A DNA stretch of 13,777 bases from Clostridia bacterium (GTDB taxonomy: Bacteria; Bacillota_A; Clostridia; Christensenellales; Aristaeellaceae), in the NCBI GenBank assembly GCA_025997215.1, contig BNUH01000074.1, positions 1 to 13,777 on the forward strand. The letters run 5' to 3'. Of the stretch, positions 1-6,985 are shown in pieces (the stretch's first letter is position 1; each line of letters opens with the position of its first letter). Made by a program: the position numbers and the translations under genes. The notes under the pieces were generated by a model that saw only the letters and a list, made by a program, of their open reading frames with translations, searched no databases and was not told the DNA's origin.

Positions 1-1
1 T

Positions 2-148
2 GCGCTCGACGAGGTCGTTGCGTTGATCAATGCCCATGATGCCGTAGCCACGTTTGATGTGCCGTCATTCGTTTGGCTGCCCATCAAGACAGGCAGTCCA
101 CAGGCTGCGGTTATGAACCAGATTCAGGCATTGATTCTTTCGCTATAA
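2..148 (+). CDS. 3' end of an unidentified gene (partial)
   Basis: An open frame runs from the window edge to a TAA at 146-148 and encodes the last 48 residues of a protein (begins ALDEVVALINAHD, ends QIQALILSL). I see no recognisable domain in this tail. It precedes the mobile-element recombination module on the same strand, so it may be the last gene of that element's cargo or structural set, but this is inference. The codon use looks coding (GC-rich third positions, no stop). The start and bulk of the gene lie outside the window, so no function can be given. Confidence 0.6.
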   Translation, partial: ALDEVVALINAHDAVATFDVPSFVWLPIKTGSPQAAVMNQIQALILSL

Positions 149-220
149 CGAAATGCGCCGGAGTTAAATCGTTTGGTTTTTTTGCTCTTAAGCTATGAAG
201 TATAGCGACGCATGTAATTG

Positions 221-226
221 TATAAT
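221..226 (+). promoter_or_regulatory. candidate -10 box of the recombination-module promoter
   Basis: A perfect TATAAT lies about 75 bases before the first small gene of the module, in the 153-base gap after the preceding gene. I find no convincing -35 hexamer at 16-18 bases upstream, so the promoter call rests on the -10 alone. It is correctly placed to drive the 51-aa gene and the genes after it. Confidence 0.4.
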
Positions 227-301
227 AGTTATGTTTATCGCGCAATGCATAAGCTGTAACGAGCGTTGTATGTATGAGAGAATAACGAAAGGGGAAAATA
301 C

Positions 302-457
302 ATGAGCGCAATTACTGAAACCAACCTCACAGCGAGTGAGAAGAATAGGTTGCTTGAGGAGTTAGTCAGCAGGGTCACAGCAATCGAGGGTAGGAAAACG
401 GTAGACGACATCGACCGAATCGCCAAGGAAATCAAAGCGGAACACCAAACCAAGTAG
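302..457 (+). CDS. small 51-aa protein of unknown function
   Basis: ATG at 302 is preceded by AAAGGGG at 288-294 with 7 bases of spacing, a good ribosome site. The product is 51 residues, charged and mostly helix-forming (MSAITETNLTASEKNRLLEE at the start, ending AEHQTK), without a signal peptide, membrane segment or cysteines. It stands first in a row of small genes leading to a serine recombinase. I infer that it is an accessory or regulatory small protein of that module. A hairpin at 471-496 follows it. I do not recognise a family. Confidence 0.65.
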   Translation: MSAITETNLTASEKNRLLEELVSRVTAIEGRKTVDDIDRIAKEIKAEHQTK

Positions 458-470
458 GTTCATGCGCACA

Positions 471-496
471 GAGAAGCTCCGAACATGGAGCTTCTC
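471..496 (+). terminator. perfect 10-bp hairpin, terminator or attenuator-like
   Basis: GAGAAGCTCC at 471-480 and GGAGCTTCTC at 487-496 are exact inverted repeats with a 6-base loop. The sequence after the stem is TTATTATG, so the U-tract is weak. It lies between the 51-aa gene (ends 457) and the zinc-finger gene (535), where it could lower transcription into the recombinase genes or protect the upstream mRNA end. Confidence 0.5.
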
Positions 497-534
497 TTAT
501 TATGTCAACATACAGAAATTATGAGGGCCACTAC

Positions 535-987
535 ATGACAACTGAACAAAAGACGCGCCTGCTGGAAATGCGGCGCGCTGGTTTCTCATTTGGGGAGATT
601 GGTTTACAGATCGGGGTATCCGTGAATACTGTTAAGTCTTTCTGTAGACGCAACGAATCAGACAGCTTACCAGTAGAAAAAAGCAACAGCACGCAGCTTA
701 AGAAACTTTCAGTCGTAAATAATGTCTGCCGCAATTGCGGGACAGCGATCAACCAATATCCCAGTCAAAAACCGAAACTTTTTTGTAATGAAACATGCAA
801 ATCAGCCTATTGGCGTAAGCACCGAGAGTTACACCATTCGAGCGTGCTTCGCAAACAACTCTGTGCGTTCTGCTCAAATCCATTTACCTGCTATGGTAGC
901 AGAGCTAGAAAATTCTGTTCGGTTGCTTGCAGTCTTAACGCACGGATGAAGACCCAAATAACAAAAGATACGGAGGTTCAGGTATGA
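535..987 (+). CDS. HTH plus double zinc-finger DNA-binding protein of a recombinase module
   Basis: I chose ATG 535 because GAGGG at 523-527 gives 7-base spacing. The in-frame ATG at 502 has no ribosome site and sits just after a hairpin. The protein is 150 residues. Residues about 4-40 form a sigma-like helix-turn-helix (GFSFGEIGLQIGVSVNTVKS). Two zinc-binding units follow: C65, C68, C84, C88 and C110, C113, C128, C132, each CxxC then CxxxC with an FC or KFC start to the second pair. Small HTH/zinc-ribbon proteins of this kind, often labelled sigma-70-like, commonly precede SHOCT-like and recombinase genes in Clostridia mobile elements (from memory). Its stop overlaps the next ATG (ATGA at 984-987), so the two genes are translationally coupled. 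A role in controlling or assisting recombination is inferred. Confidence 0.8.
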   Translation: MTTEQKTRLLEMRRAGFSFGEIGLQIGVSVNTVKSFCRRNESDSLPVEKSNSTQLKKLSVVNNVCRNCGTAINQYPSQKPKLFCNETCKSAYWRKHRELHHSSVLRKQLCAFCSNPFTCYGSRARKFCSVACSLNARMKTQITKDTEVQV

Positions 988-1148
988 CACAAGAGCGTTT
1001 CGACCGCGAAATTAACTATGCTTTGGTCATGGCATCCGCGCGTGAAATGCTGCGTAGGGAGATCGTGACAGAGAGTGATATTCGTAAGATTGAGACAATT
1101 ATCCGCAAGAAATATTGTCCGATTTCTAGCAACAAAAGGGCTGGATAA
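984..1148 (+). CDS. SHOCT-like small protein
   Basis: ATG 984 overlaps the previous stop by ATGA and has CGGAGG at 971-976, 7 bases upstream. The 54-residue product begins MTQERFDREINYALVMASAR and contains a short helical unit (REIVTESDIRKIETIIRKKY). This follows the pattern of SHOCT-type proteins, where a short helix, an acidic/Thr turn and a second helix precede a KY motif. Such small proteins typically stand directly before serine recombinases in Firmicutes elements. The assignment rests on remembered family resemblance and on position. A 94-base gap separates it from the recombinase. Confidence 0.65.
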   Translation: MTQERFDREINYALVMASAREMLRREIVTESDIRKIETIIRKKYCPISSNKRAG

Positions 1149-1242
1149 CGCTTGACTGTTCGGGCGCTTCGAGGGAAACTATGACCAATGAATCGGTTAT
1201 ATAGTAGTAGCGATCTTTACGGTTCAACGAAAGGAGCTGGCT

Positions 1243-2541
1243 ATGCGAGTTGTTCAGAAACTTGAGCCCACATTCCGCAAGCCCATATCGAAAAAACGTG
1301 TGACCGCATATGCCAGGGTGTCCACCGGTAAGGATTCGATGAAACACTCGTTATCTGCACAGATCAGCTATTTCAGTGAGTTTATCCAAAATCATGCTGG
1401 TTGGGAATATATGGGTGTGTTTGCAGACGAGGCGTTCACGGGAACGAAAGACTCGCGCCCTGAATTCCAGCGGATGCTAGATGAGTGTCGCGCAGGTAAT
1501 ATCGATATGATAATTACTAAATCAATTTCTCGGTTTGCGCGGAATACTGTTACTCTGCTGGAAACGGTGCGCGAATTGAAGACATTGGACATCGACGTAT
1601 TCTTTCAGGAACAGAATATTCACTCGATAAGCGGCGATGGTGAGTTCATGCTTACCATCCTCGCCGCTTTCGCTCAGGAAGAGAGTCGTTCGGTATCCGA
1701 GAATTGTAAATGGCGGATTCAAAATGATTTCAAGAAAGGGCTTGCCACACCACACCGGATAATGGGTTTCGAATATAAGAAGGGTAAATTGATCCCAAAA
1801 CCAGATGAAGCGGATACTGTGAGAATGATCTTTAATGATTACTTATCAGGTATGGGAAGTTTGTTGATCTCACGGAAACTGAAAAGCATGGGTATAAATA
1901 TTAATCGGAATAGCGTTATGAAACTTCTTAAGAATGAGAAATATATCGGCGATATGCTGCTTCAAAAAAGTTACAAAACCGACAGCATTACTAAAATTAA
2001 GAAGACAAATCACGGTGAAATGCCCATGTACCATGTGAAGGATAGTCATCCGGCAATTATTGATAGGGAAACGCACTCACAAGTCCAAGAAGAATTGCAA
2101 AAACGCATCAACCACTTCGGACAAACCTCGCGGATTCCGGCGGTCTATGCTTTTACAAAGATGATTCGGTGTGGTTTATGTCAAGCGCCGTATCATCGAA
2201 AAATCGTAGGCACATCGGTGAACTCCAAGAAACCTGTGTGGATATGTTCAACCTTCAACACCGAAGGCAAGGCAGCCTGCGCTTCCCAGCAAGTTCCGGA
2301 ATCAATACTGGAGGCGAAAACCGCTGAGGCATTGGGTCTATCCGTTTTCGACGAAGCAGCCATGAAACAGCAAATAAGAGAAATCCAAGTGCCGTCCCAC
2401 AACCATCTAATGTTTGTGTTTAATGATGGAACAACAAAAACACTGGGCTGGGAAAACCCATCCCGCCGCGATAGTTGGACTCCTGAGATGAAGGAAAAAG
2501 CTAGGCGGACGACGAAAGAAAGGAATGAGACGACGATATGA
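1243..2541 (+). CDS. large serine recombinase (site-specific integrase/excisionase)
   Basis: AAGGAG at 1231-1236 lies 6 bases before ATG 1243. The 432-residue protein has the resolvase catalytic domain at about 18-165, with the nucleophile Ser27 in YARVSTG, conserved Arg25, and SRFARN (94-101) carrying further active-site Arg residues. A recombinase domain follows at about 168-245 (HRIMGFEYKKGKLIPKPDEA onward). The zinc ribbon has C310, C313, C335 and C346. These enzymes cut and rejoin two attachment sites through a 5'-phosphoserine link to insert or remove mobile elements. The protein looks complete but is at the short end of the family, with little C-terminal helical tail. Its stop overlaps the start of a second recombinase, the tandem arrangement common in Clostridia elements. 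It may no longer suffice alone, since its partner is broken. Confidence 0.93.
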   Translation: MRVVQKLEPTFRKPISKKRVTAYARVSTGKDSMKHSLSAQISYFSEFIQNHAGWEYMGVFADEAFTGTKDSRPEFQRMLDECRAGNIDMIITKSISRFARNTVTLLETVRELKTLDIDVFFQEQNIHSISGDGEFMLTILAAFAQEESRSVSENCKWRIQNDFKKGLATPHRIMGFEYKKGKLIPKPDEADTVRMIFNDYLSGMGSLLISRKLKSMGININRNSVMKLLKNEKYIGDMLLQKSYKTDSITKIKKTNHGEMPMYHVKDSHPAIIDRETHSQVQEELQKRINHFGQTSRIPAVYAFTKMIRCGLCQAPYHRKIVGTSVNSKKPVWICSTFNTEGKAACASQQVPESILEAKTAEALGLSVFDEAAMKQQIREIQVPSHNHLMFVFNDGTTKTLGWENPSRRDSWTPEMKEKARRTTKERNETTI

Positions 2542-2666
2542 GTCAGGTCACCTTTATACCTGCGCGTATCCAACGCTACAACGCGCAGCCGTTGGACAGC
2601 ATAAGCAAGAAACGCACCGCCGCGTACGCCCGTGTAAGCACGGAGAAGCTTTTATTACTGCGTTGA
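2538..2666 (+). pseudogene. second serine recombinase, truncated after the catalytic motif
   Basis: ATG 2538 overlaps the previous stop by ATGA, giving translational coupling. The reading frame gives a typical recombinase N-terminus ending SKKRTAAYARVSTE, with nucleophile Ser34 in place. It then changes abruptly to KLLLLR and stops at 2664-2666. The change falls inside the codon for Glu36, exactly where the 21-bp direct repeat begins (2645). No continuation of a recombinase (resolvase core, recombinase domain, zinc ribbon) is found downstream in the window. An inactive remnant is therefore certain in effect. Whether an insertion, deletion or rearrangement caused it cannot be seen here. Confidence 0.85.
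2645..2665 (+). repeat. 21-bp direct repeat, left copy
   Basis: This segment (starts GAAGCTTTTATT, ends ACTGCGTTG) is identical to 13415-13435 in the same orientation. The similarity continues weakly to the right in both copies, as TGAGG followed by GTGAAAAA and ATG. Here it interrupts the second recombinase gene. Bases to its left differ between the copies, so it behaves like the left end of a repeated sequence that reaches rightward. Confidence 0.85.
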
Positions 2667-2859
2667 GTGAGGTGTGAAAAATGAATGGAATGAGCTGAAG
2701 GGAGTTAGGAAGTGTAAAATGATTATTGTTATATAGAGAAATGAGCTGAAAATAACACAATTCAACAAAAAACGACAGACATCGGTTCTGCATGCCCGAA
2801 CTGGCACCTCACATGATAAGTTAGGATGGACTAACCTAGGCGCGAAAAAAAACTCGAAC
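2666..2859. other. noncoding stretch, purine-rich start, no gene seen
   Basis: About 190 bases between the left direct repeat and the first minus-strand coding traces. The + strand starts purine-rich (GTGAAAAATGAATGG, then TGAAGGGAGTTAGGAAGTG at 2696-2714). A comparable stretch occurs after the right repeat copy (13586-13609). I see no ORF with a ribosome site, no convincing terminator for the leftward operon, and no inverted repeat long enough to name. Confidence 0.5.
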
Positions 2860-2946
2860 CTAAACATCATCTAATCGCAACTTCAACTTCTTCGCATCTT
2901 CGTAAACCATTTGATAGCTCCAGCCTTCATCGTAGCAATACTCCAT
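2860..2946 (-). CDS. possible 28-aa small protein
   Basis: ATG at 2946 on the minus strand opens a 28-codon frame (MEYCYDEGWSYQMVYEDAKK then LKLRLDDV). A weak AAGAAGTGG lies upstream. Its amphipathic, acidic/aromatic make-up looks more coding than the other frames, but it may be only the tail of the decayed gene at 2979-3181. No family is recognised. Confidence 0.25.
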   Translation of the reverse strand: MEYCYDEGWSYQMVYEDAKKLKLRLDDV

Positions 2947-2978
2947 ATTGTGTTCCACTTCTTATGTAATCATATTGA

Positions 2979-3181
2979 TTATCTTCTTTTAGTTTCAATA
3001 TCGTAATTACCATTCTCAACTGCGAACAATACTCGATTTGCACAATCTGCAATTCTACGTTCTTGAGCTTTAGCAACGTCATGTCTATTCAATTCTAGAC
3101 TCTTAGTTAAGTATGATAAGCTGTGGCTCTAGTATTGTCTTCCAGATTAGTCAGCTCATTTATCAATTTATTCAAATCCAT
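2979..3181 (-). pseudogene. frameshifted gene remnant downstream of the one-TM protein gene
   Basis: ATG at 3181 overlaps the end of the preceding gene by 14 bases, a usual coupling arrangement. The frame begins MDLNKLINELTNLEDNTRAT and soon hits a stop. A neighbouring frame stays open with a coding-looking sequence (LTKSLELNRHDVAKAQERRI, then ADCANRVLFAVENGNYDIET) to a TAA at 2979-2981. Joined by a one-base shift, the two give a soluble helical protein of about 67 residues. I read this as a real gene disabled by a frameshift. A sequencing error would look the same. Function is unknown. Confidence 0.5.
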
Positions 3182-3950
3182 TTCTTTCTTTTATTTCAGT
3201 CATAATAACTTTGTAAGCTGCGGTACCTTGGTTACCTAATGGAGAAAACAAAACAACTTCAACATTTAGCTTGATTCTGAAGTCATAGTAATTGTTTAGT
3301 AAATCTTTATAAGTAATATCGAGATAAATAGGTGTTGCCTCGATTACTTTTTTATATGTACTCATGATCGTCTCATTCTCAAACATATGGTTGATTGTAA
3401 GTATAAAGAACCACGGTAGGGCTATAGATGCTTGATACTCTGGACCGGACTGTAAAAATGCTAATTCCACAAAAGCTGAATCCTTATGGAAGATTGAACT
3501 GCCTTCTAATGTATTGTGATATTTCTCAGTATCCAATACTAGAGTATCATCCGAATCATCATTGTCGAGCTTACCACGTAGTATATCATAGGTGCTCCCA
3601 GTTACGGTTTTCAATGTCTCGAGATATTCTTCTAAGGCAGAGTAATCGAATTTTCCCTTTACCTGCATTGCTACACCTGAACCTACATTTAACAGTTTAA
3701 GTGAAGTACCAAACATAGTACCACTTTTTTCACCGACAACCCAATGATGTGTAGTTGTTTCGGATTGTACAACAATATAAGGTTCGTATGACTTGTCCAT
3801 TTGATATTTCGCAAGTTTATTGGTTTCGATAAGTGCTACTATAGAAATAACTATCGCCACAACACTGGCTATATTAGCAGCCAGTTTCCATGATATTTTG
3901 TGTTCTTTATTACTATCGCCTGGTTGCTGATTATTTTTTATATCGTTCAT
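3168..3950 (-). CDS. one-TM membrane protein of unknown function (260 aa)
   Basis: The start ATG (3950) has GGAG 8 bases upstream, within the last codons of the previous gene, and only 4 bases separate the two genes. The protein has a short polar cytoplasmic N-terminus (residues 1-20), one membrane helix at about 23-42 (ANIASVVAIVISIVALIETN), then a soluble domain of about 210 residues. That domain is rich in beta-forming stretches and ends with a hydrophobic sheet-like segment (FRIKLNVEVVLFSPLG). There is no signal-peptidase site, so the helix should be a membrane anchor. No catalytic motif is visible. The gene lies late in a leftward operon of membrane proteins. I do not recognise a family. 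Generic anchored proteins of this build occur widely in Firmicutes. Confidence 0.8.
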   Translation of the reverse strand: MNDIKNNQQPGDSNKEHKISWKLAANIASVVAIVISIVALIETNKLAKYQMDKSYEPYIVVQSETTTHHWVVGEKSGTMFGTSLKLLNVGSGVAMQVKGKFDYSALEEYLETLKTVTGSTYDILRGKLDNDDSDDTLVLDTEKYHNTLEGSSIFHKDSAFVELAFLQSGPEYQASIALPWFFILTINHMFENETIMSTYKKVIEATPIYLDITYKDLLNNYYDFRIKLNVEVVLFSPLGNQGTAAYKVIMTEIKERNGFE

Positions 3951-3954
3951 ATCT

Positions 3955-5058
3955 CTATCTCCAGTATTCTAAAGCAGATGAGTCAACCCACCCAAGTTTG
4001 TACATATCCTTACTTGTTATTTTATATATTATCTGCGTACGATTGCCTTCAACACCGCATACCCAAACTGTTTTGTCGGTTTCATCAACATATCCAAATT
4101 CTACCGAACTCGATGCAAAACGATATGTAGTCGCTTTGTGTACAACAGCGGCAGTTCTACTAGGTAAACTCACAAGAAAGTCAAATAACTGTGCATAATG
4201 TTTTGCATTATCGTCATTTATCCTAATTGTACATGTATTTGATCTAGCTTCAACAATAGTACACATCATATCGTTAGATAGATACTCGGTGATACCAATA
4301 TTTCCATAATAGCTATTGATTTGCAATCGTTCTAATAATGGGTAAGCTTGTAATGGCATTTTTATCAAATCATATAGCTCATATGACTCAGGCTGCAACT
4401 GATATAGCTCCGTTCTTTTTACGAACCCTTGAACCTCTCTTGCTTCGCATTTTGCAAAAACGTAGTCTTCGTTGCTCCCTTGCGTGTGAAAGAACACATG
4501 CCATGTTTCTTCGTAGTCAGCTTCGATCGCACAAAAAAACACTTTGCCTTTATTATCATGGTATAGGTTGAAACCTATTTTAATCTCAATTTCCTCATCT
4601 CCGAAACCAAACCCCTCCCACTTAAAACTGATATATTCATCAGCTAACGCACATACGCCCACACACAGAGTAAGGATAAGGAAAGACAAACTAGCTATTA
4701 GTGTTCTTTTAGTATAACTCATATATATATGTCCTTTCATATAAAGTGAAGTAGCAGAAGCAGGTGTTTTTGTTGGCCAAGGTGTTGCCGTTGGTGACGT
4801 TTTTGTTGCCCAAGGTGTTGCTGTAATCTGAAGTTTCCCGACATTAGCTGGTGTTGGCACCGGGTCTGTAGTTTCTTCACTTAAATCTCTTCTCGGTGAG
4901 CTAACTACTGATTCTGGAAATATGCCAACATCATATCCAGTTACTCTGTTTTGCATATCAACTGGTAGTATTACAATCACGACAGTAAATGCTATAAAGA
5001 AAATATATGGTGTAAACTTGTTTCTGTATATTCTAACGAAGTTTAATAATGCTGCCAC
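3955..5058 (-). CDS. fused or read-through ORF: TM/Thr-Pro linker region joined to a secreted protein
   Basis: One open frame of 367 residues, but it reads like two proteins. Residues 1-105 (GTG start, no ribosome site) hold hydrophobic segments (FTPYIFFIAFTVVIVILPV, about 16-32) and a Thr-Pro linker with repeats of the kind TATPWATKTSPTATPWPTKT. Such linkers normally join an anchor to an extracellular domain. Instead, residues 113-140 form a new signal peptide (SYTKRTLIASLSFLILTLC, ending ALADEY) with its own ribosome site and ATG at 4722. The remaining 230 residues are a secreted domain of unknown function that ends LGWVDSSALEYWR. I favour translation from 4722 giving a 255-aa exported protein, with the upstream part a truncated gene fused in frame. 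The N-terminal start is doubtful because hydrophobic coding-like sequence continues upstream of the GTG until a stop. Confidence 0.7.
   Translation of the reverse strand: MAALLNFVRIYRNKFTPYIFFIAFTVVIVILPVDMQNRVTGYDVGIFPESVVSSPRRDLSEETTDPVPTPANVGKLQITATPWATKTSPTATPWPTKTPASATSLYMKGHIYMSYTKRTLIASLSFLILTLCVGVCALADEYISFKWEGFGFGDEEIEIKIGFNLYHDNKGKVFFCAIEADYEETWHVFFHTQGSNEDYVFAKCEAREVQGFVKRTELYQLQPESYELYDLIKMPLQAYPLLERLQINSYYGNIGITEYLSNDMMCTIVEARSNTCTIRINDDNAKHYAQLFDFLVSLPSRTAAVVHKATTYRFASSSVEFGYVDETDKTVWVCGVEGNRTQIIYKITSKDMYKLGWVDSSALEYWR
4720..4737 (-). promoter_or_regulatory. internal ribosome site and ATG of the 255-aa secreted protein
   Basis: On the minus strand AAAGGA (4737-4732) lies 9 bases before ATG (4722-4720), inside the longer frame. 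The codons after it encode a textbook signal peptide: Lys/Arg at residues 4-6, a hydrophobic core, and Ala-Leu-Ala before the predicted cut. This is the main reason to place the functional start here rather than at 5058. Confidence 0.55.
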
Positions 5059-5308
5059 AGTGGTTGCTGCAAATATTATATTACTAATATATTTTATTCA
5101 TTGCCTTTACTGCATGGTGGTATTATCATCCAGACTTTACCGAATCTCTCTTATCCAATTTCATACCACATCCATCAGTAGTCCGGAAGATTTGAATGGA
5201 GAAACCTATATATCCGACTGGTAAATATTACCAAGGAACAAATTCCAATTCTATCCGTCAAAAGTCTTGGAAGAGTGTAAGGATTCTGTGTTATACCAAA
5301 AAAACAAC
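5059..5308. other. gap without a convincing gene
   Basis: The minus strand continues the hydrophobic frame of the preceding ORF for about 14 codons (KYISNIIFAATT) back to a TGA, so its true start may have been lost to a frameshift. A plus-strand frame around 5190-5280 (NLYIRLVNITKEQIPILSVK) looks protein-like but lacks a start and stops soon. No hairpin, tRNA or promoter stands out. Confidence 0.4.
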
Positions 5309-5430
5309 TCACCCCGCCACCCCAACACCCCTTCGCCTCTTAATCATCCCAATCACCCTCCCAGCGATCTCAGTTTTCAGAACCACCAATAGCCCGGCAT
5401 AGATTATAACTGAGACCCCTACCAAGCCTA
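5309..5430 (-). pseudogene. out-of-frame continuation of the PF06695 gene
   Basis: In the frame one base away, the sequence after the last helix of the PF06695 protein continues as FGTVVVCSIVGLVGVSVIIY and AGLLVVLKTEIAGRVIGMIK, ending RRRGVGVAG and a TGA at 5309-5311. A hydrophobic helix followed by basic residues is what a membrane protein's cytoplasmic end looks like. This was probably coding before a frameshift near 5440-5470. Alternatives are a sequencing error, or a separate small membrane peptide, although no ribosome site is present. Confidence 0.4.
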
Positions 5431-5940
5431 CTATAGAACAAACAACGACGGTACCAAATACGCCAGCACCAGCATAATTACACAAGACATAACCACACCC
5501 AAACAAATCGGAAGCATAGCATACCCACGTCGTAGATCCATAAGAGCACTGGCTATGCTTCCAGTCCACGCACCGGTTCCTGGGAGCGGGATGGCGACGA
5601 AGACGAACAATCCTAATCTTAATTTATTTGGAAATGTACGTTTCAGCCTTGTACCAGCAGAATTCCCTTTACGATGTATTGAACCGATAAGCTGTTTTAT
5701 CACACTGAACCTACTGCGGCTCATAGCTGTTATAACCCGTTTGGTAAATAGTAAGACGAATGGAACCGTGAAGGCGTTACTTATTATAGATAGCAACGCA
5801 GCAGTATACCACGGCACACCGAGCAAGCTGGCGACAATAAGCCCGCCTCGAAGTTCAAGAATTGGCAGCATGGATATAACGAATACGACTAGCTCAGGCG
5901 ATAGGAATCTATCGAGGTAAAGGGCTAATATGTCGAGCAA
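5431..5940 (-). CDS. PF06695-type small multidrug export family membrane protein
   Basis: TTG start at 5940 with a strong AGGAGG 7 bases upstream. The next ATG lies well inside the conserved region. The 169-residue protein has the family landmarks: a first membrane segment ending in MLPILELRGGLIVASLLGVP (about residues 24-43), a second (AALLSIISNAFTVPFVLLFT), a basic cytoplasmic loop, and the signature FVAIPLPGTGAWTGSIASAL near 113-132, followed by a last membrane helix. The family name (COG2426) suggests drug export, but its transport function is poorly established. The gene lies 37 bases after the two-TM gene, so the two are probably cotranscribed. Its 3' end looks frameshifted: the natural frame ends LVPSLFVL, while another frame continues with clearly membrane-type sequence. 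Confidence 0.85.
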   Translation of the reverse strand: MLDILALYLDRFLSPELVVFVISMLPILELRGGLIVASLLGVPWYTAALLSIISNAFTVPFVLLFTKRVITAMSRSRFSVIKQLIGSIHRKGNSAGTRLKRTFPNKLRLGLFVFVAIPLPGTGAWTGSIASALMDLRRGYAMLPICLGVVMSCVIMLVLAYLVPSLFVL

Positions 5941-5977
5941 TAGGTAACCTCCTGATTTGTTCGTTTTTATTTACTAA

Positions 5978-6985
5978 TCATGCTGGATTATCCGTTATTA
6001 CTCGATTCGGGTAAAATTCATAATTCAATCCTCCTAGCTTTAGTAGATATAATTCATCCAAATAATATGATAGTTTGTTTATATGCAGTGGTAAAATAAT
6101 TTCACGTATCTCATTCTCAATCTCTTGGCGTAATTTTCCACCTTTACTTGTGTCAATTTGCTTTCCGTATGTAGATATATATAAAGCCGCATCTAACAAT
6201 TTATCATTCCCTACTCTTTGTAAAAATCTATATCCTATAATAGAGCCATATTTTCGTGCTTTACTAAAAGAGCTTTGATCTCTAGGATTCATATGGTATA
6301 TTGGATGATCTCTATCTTCTATACCTTCTTTGTTTTTATCATTAAGCATATAAAAGTGTTCATCGCATTCGAAAAACATAAAATGTGAAAATGAGTCTGG
6401 TATATTTACATATTCATCGCCTGTTTGCACAATCTTGCTCGCATCATCATCAAGCAAGTTCCATTGTTTATCGAGGATCAAGTGCTTATACAGAATCATT
6501 GCAGTTACGTTTTTGTAATTGATCTCTGCATATGAAGCAATGTTTTTCCTTATATCACTTAAGCTACTAATTATTGTTTCAATAATTATGTCTTCTGTTT
6601 TATTGCTCAATTCTTTACCTCTAGATACATTCCCAAGTATTATCCGTTTATCATCCTTAATATAATTCGTAAAGTTGATAGATGAGCGATATACACTTCT
6701 ATAGAGATCGACTACTTTCATCCTTCTCTTAGATATTGTATTATAATGGCTTACGAGTGCGGTATGTGCCCCAAACAATGCATAAAAAATAATTGTAACT
6801 ATAGTACCTATATTTGCTGCTATTGTGCCTGAAGTAATCGTATTATACCACACAAGAAACAAAGGAAACCAAAGAGGTTGCGCGGCAGCAATTATACCAG
6901 CTATCACTGGATTTAGTGCAACCCATGTTAATAACCGATCCCTAACTCTATTGTTGATAATACTAGTATTTGCTGAATTTTCCAT
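5978..6985 (-). CDS. two-TM protein with a cytoplasmic sensor-like domain (335 aa)
   Basis: ATG 6985 follows a TAG stop directly (TAGATG), and AAGGAAG lies upstream. Two membrane helices are seen at about residues 18-47 and 54-79, followed by a basic stretch (SKRRMK) that places the C-terminus in the cytoplasm (positive-inside rule). Residues about 85-150 are helical linker. Residues about 150-300 form an alpha/beta domain (VTAMILYKHLILDKQWNLLD ... HFMFFECDEHFYMLNDKNKE) whose strand order and FMFFEC/FYML strands are reminiscent of a GAF-type sensor fold. That fold call is only an impression. There is no kinase, cyclase or nuclease motif. Two-TM plus sensor architecture is shared by some stress-response and antiphage effectors, but nothing here shows such a role. 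The downstream neighbour is the PF06695 gene, 37 bases away. Confidence 0.8.
   Translation of the reverse strand: MENSANTSIINNRVRDRLLTWVALNPVIAGIIAAAQPLWFPLFLVWYNTITSGTIAANIGTIVTIIFYALFGAHTALVSHYNTISKRRMKVVDLYRSVYRSSINFTNYIKDDKRIILGNVSRGKELSNKTEDIIIETIISSLSDIRKNIASYAEINYKNVTAMILYKHLILDKQWNLLDDDASKIVQTGDEYVNIPDSFSHFMFFECDEHFYMLNDKNKEGIEDRDHPIYHMNPRDQSSFSKARKYGSIIGYRFLQRVGNDKLLDAALYISTYGKQIDTSKGGKLRQEIENEIREIILPLHINKLSYYLDELYLLKLGGLNYEFYPNRVITDNPA

Noticed and set aside
502..534. Earlier start for the HTH/zinc-finger gene at ATG 502
   Set aside because: It has no ribosome site and begins five bases after a stable hairpin, while ATG 535 has GAGGG at ideal spacing.
5190..5282. Plus-strand frame resembling an RNA polymerase alpha C-terminal motif (ITKEQIPILSVKSLG)
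   Set aside because: There is no start, it is only about 30 codons, and the likeness is limited to a few residues. It is not enough to call a gene.
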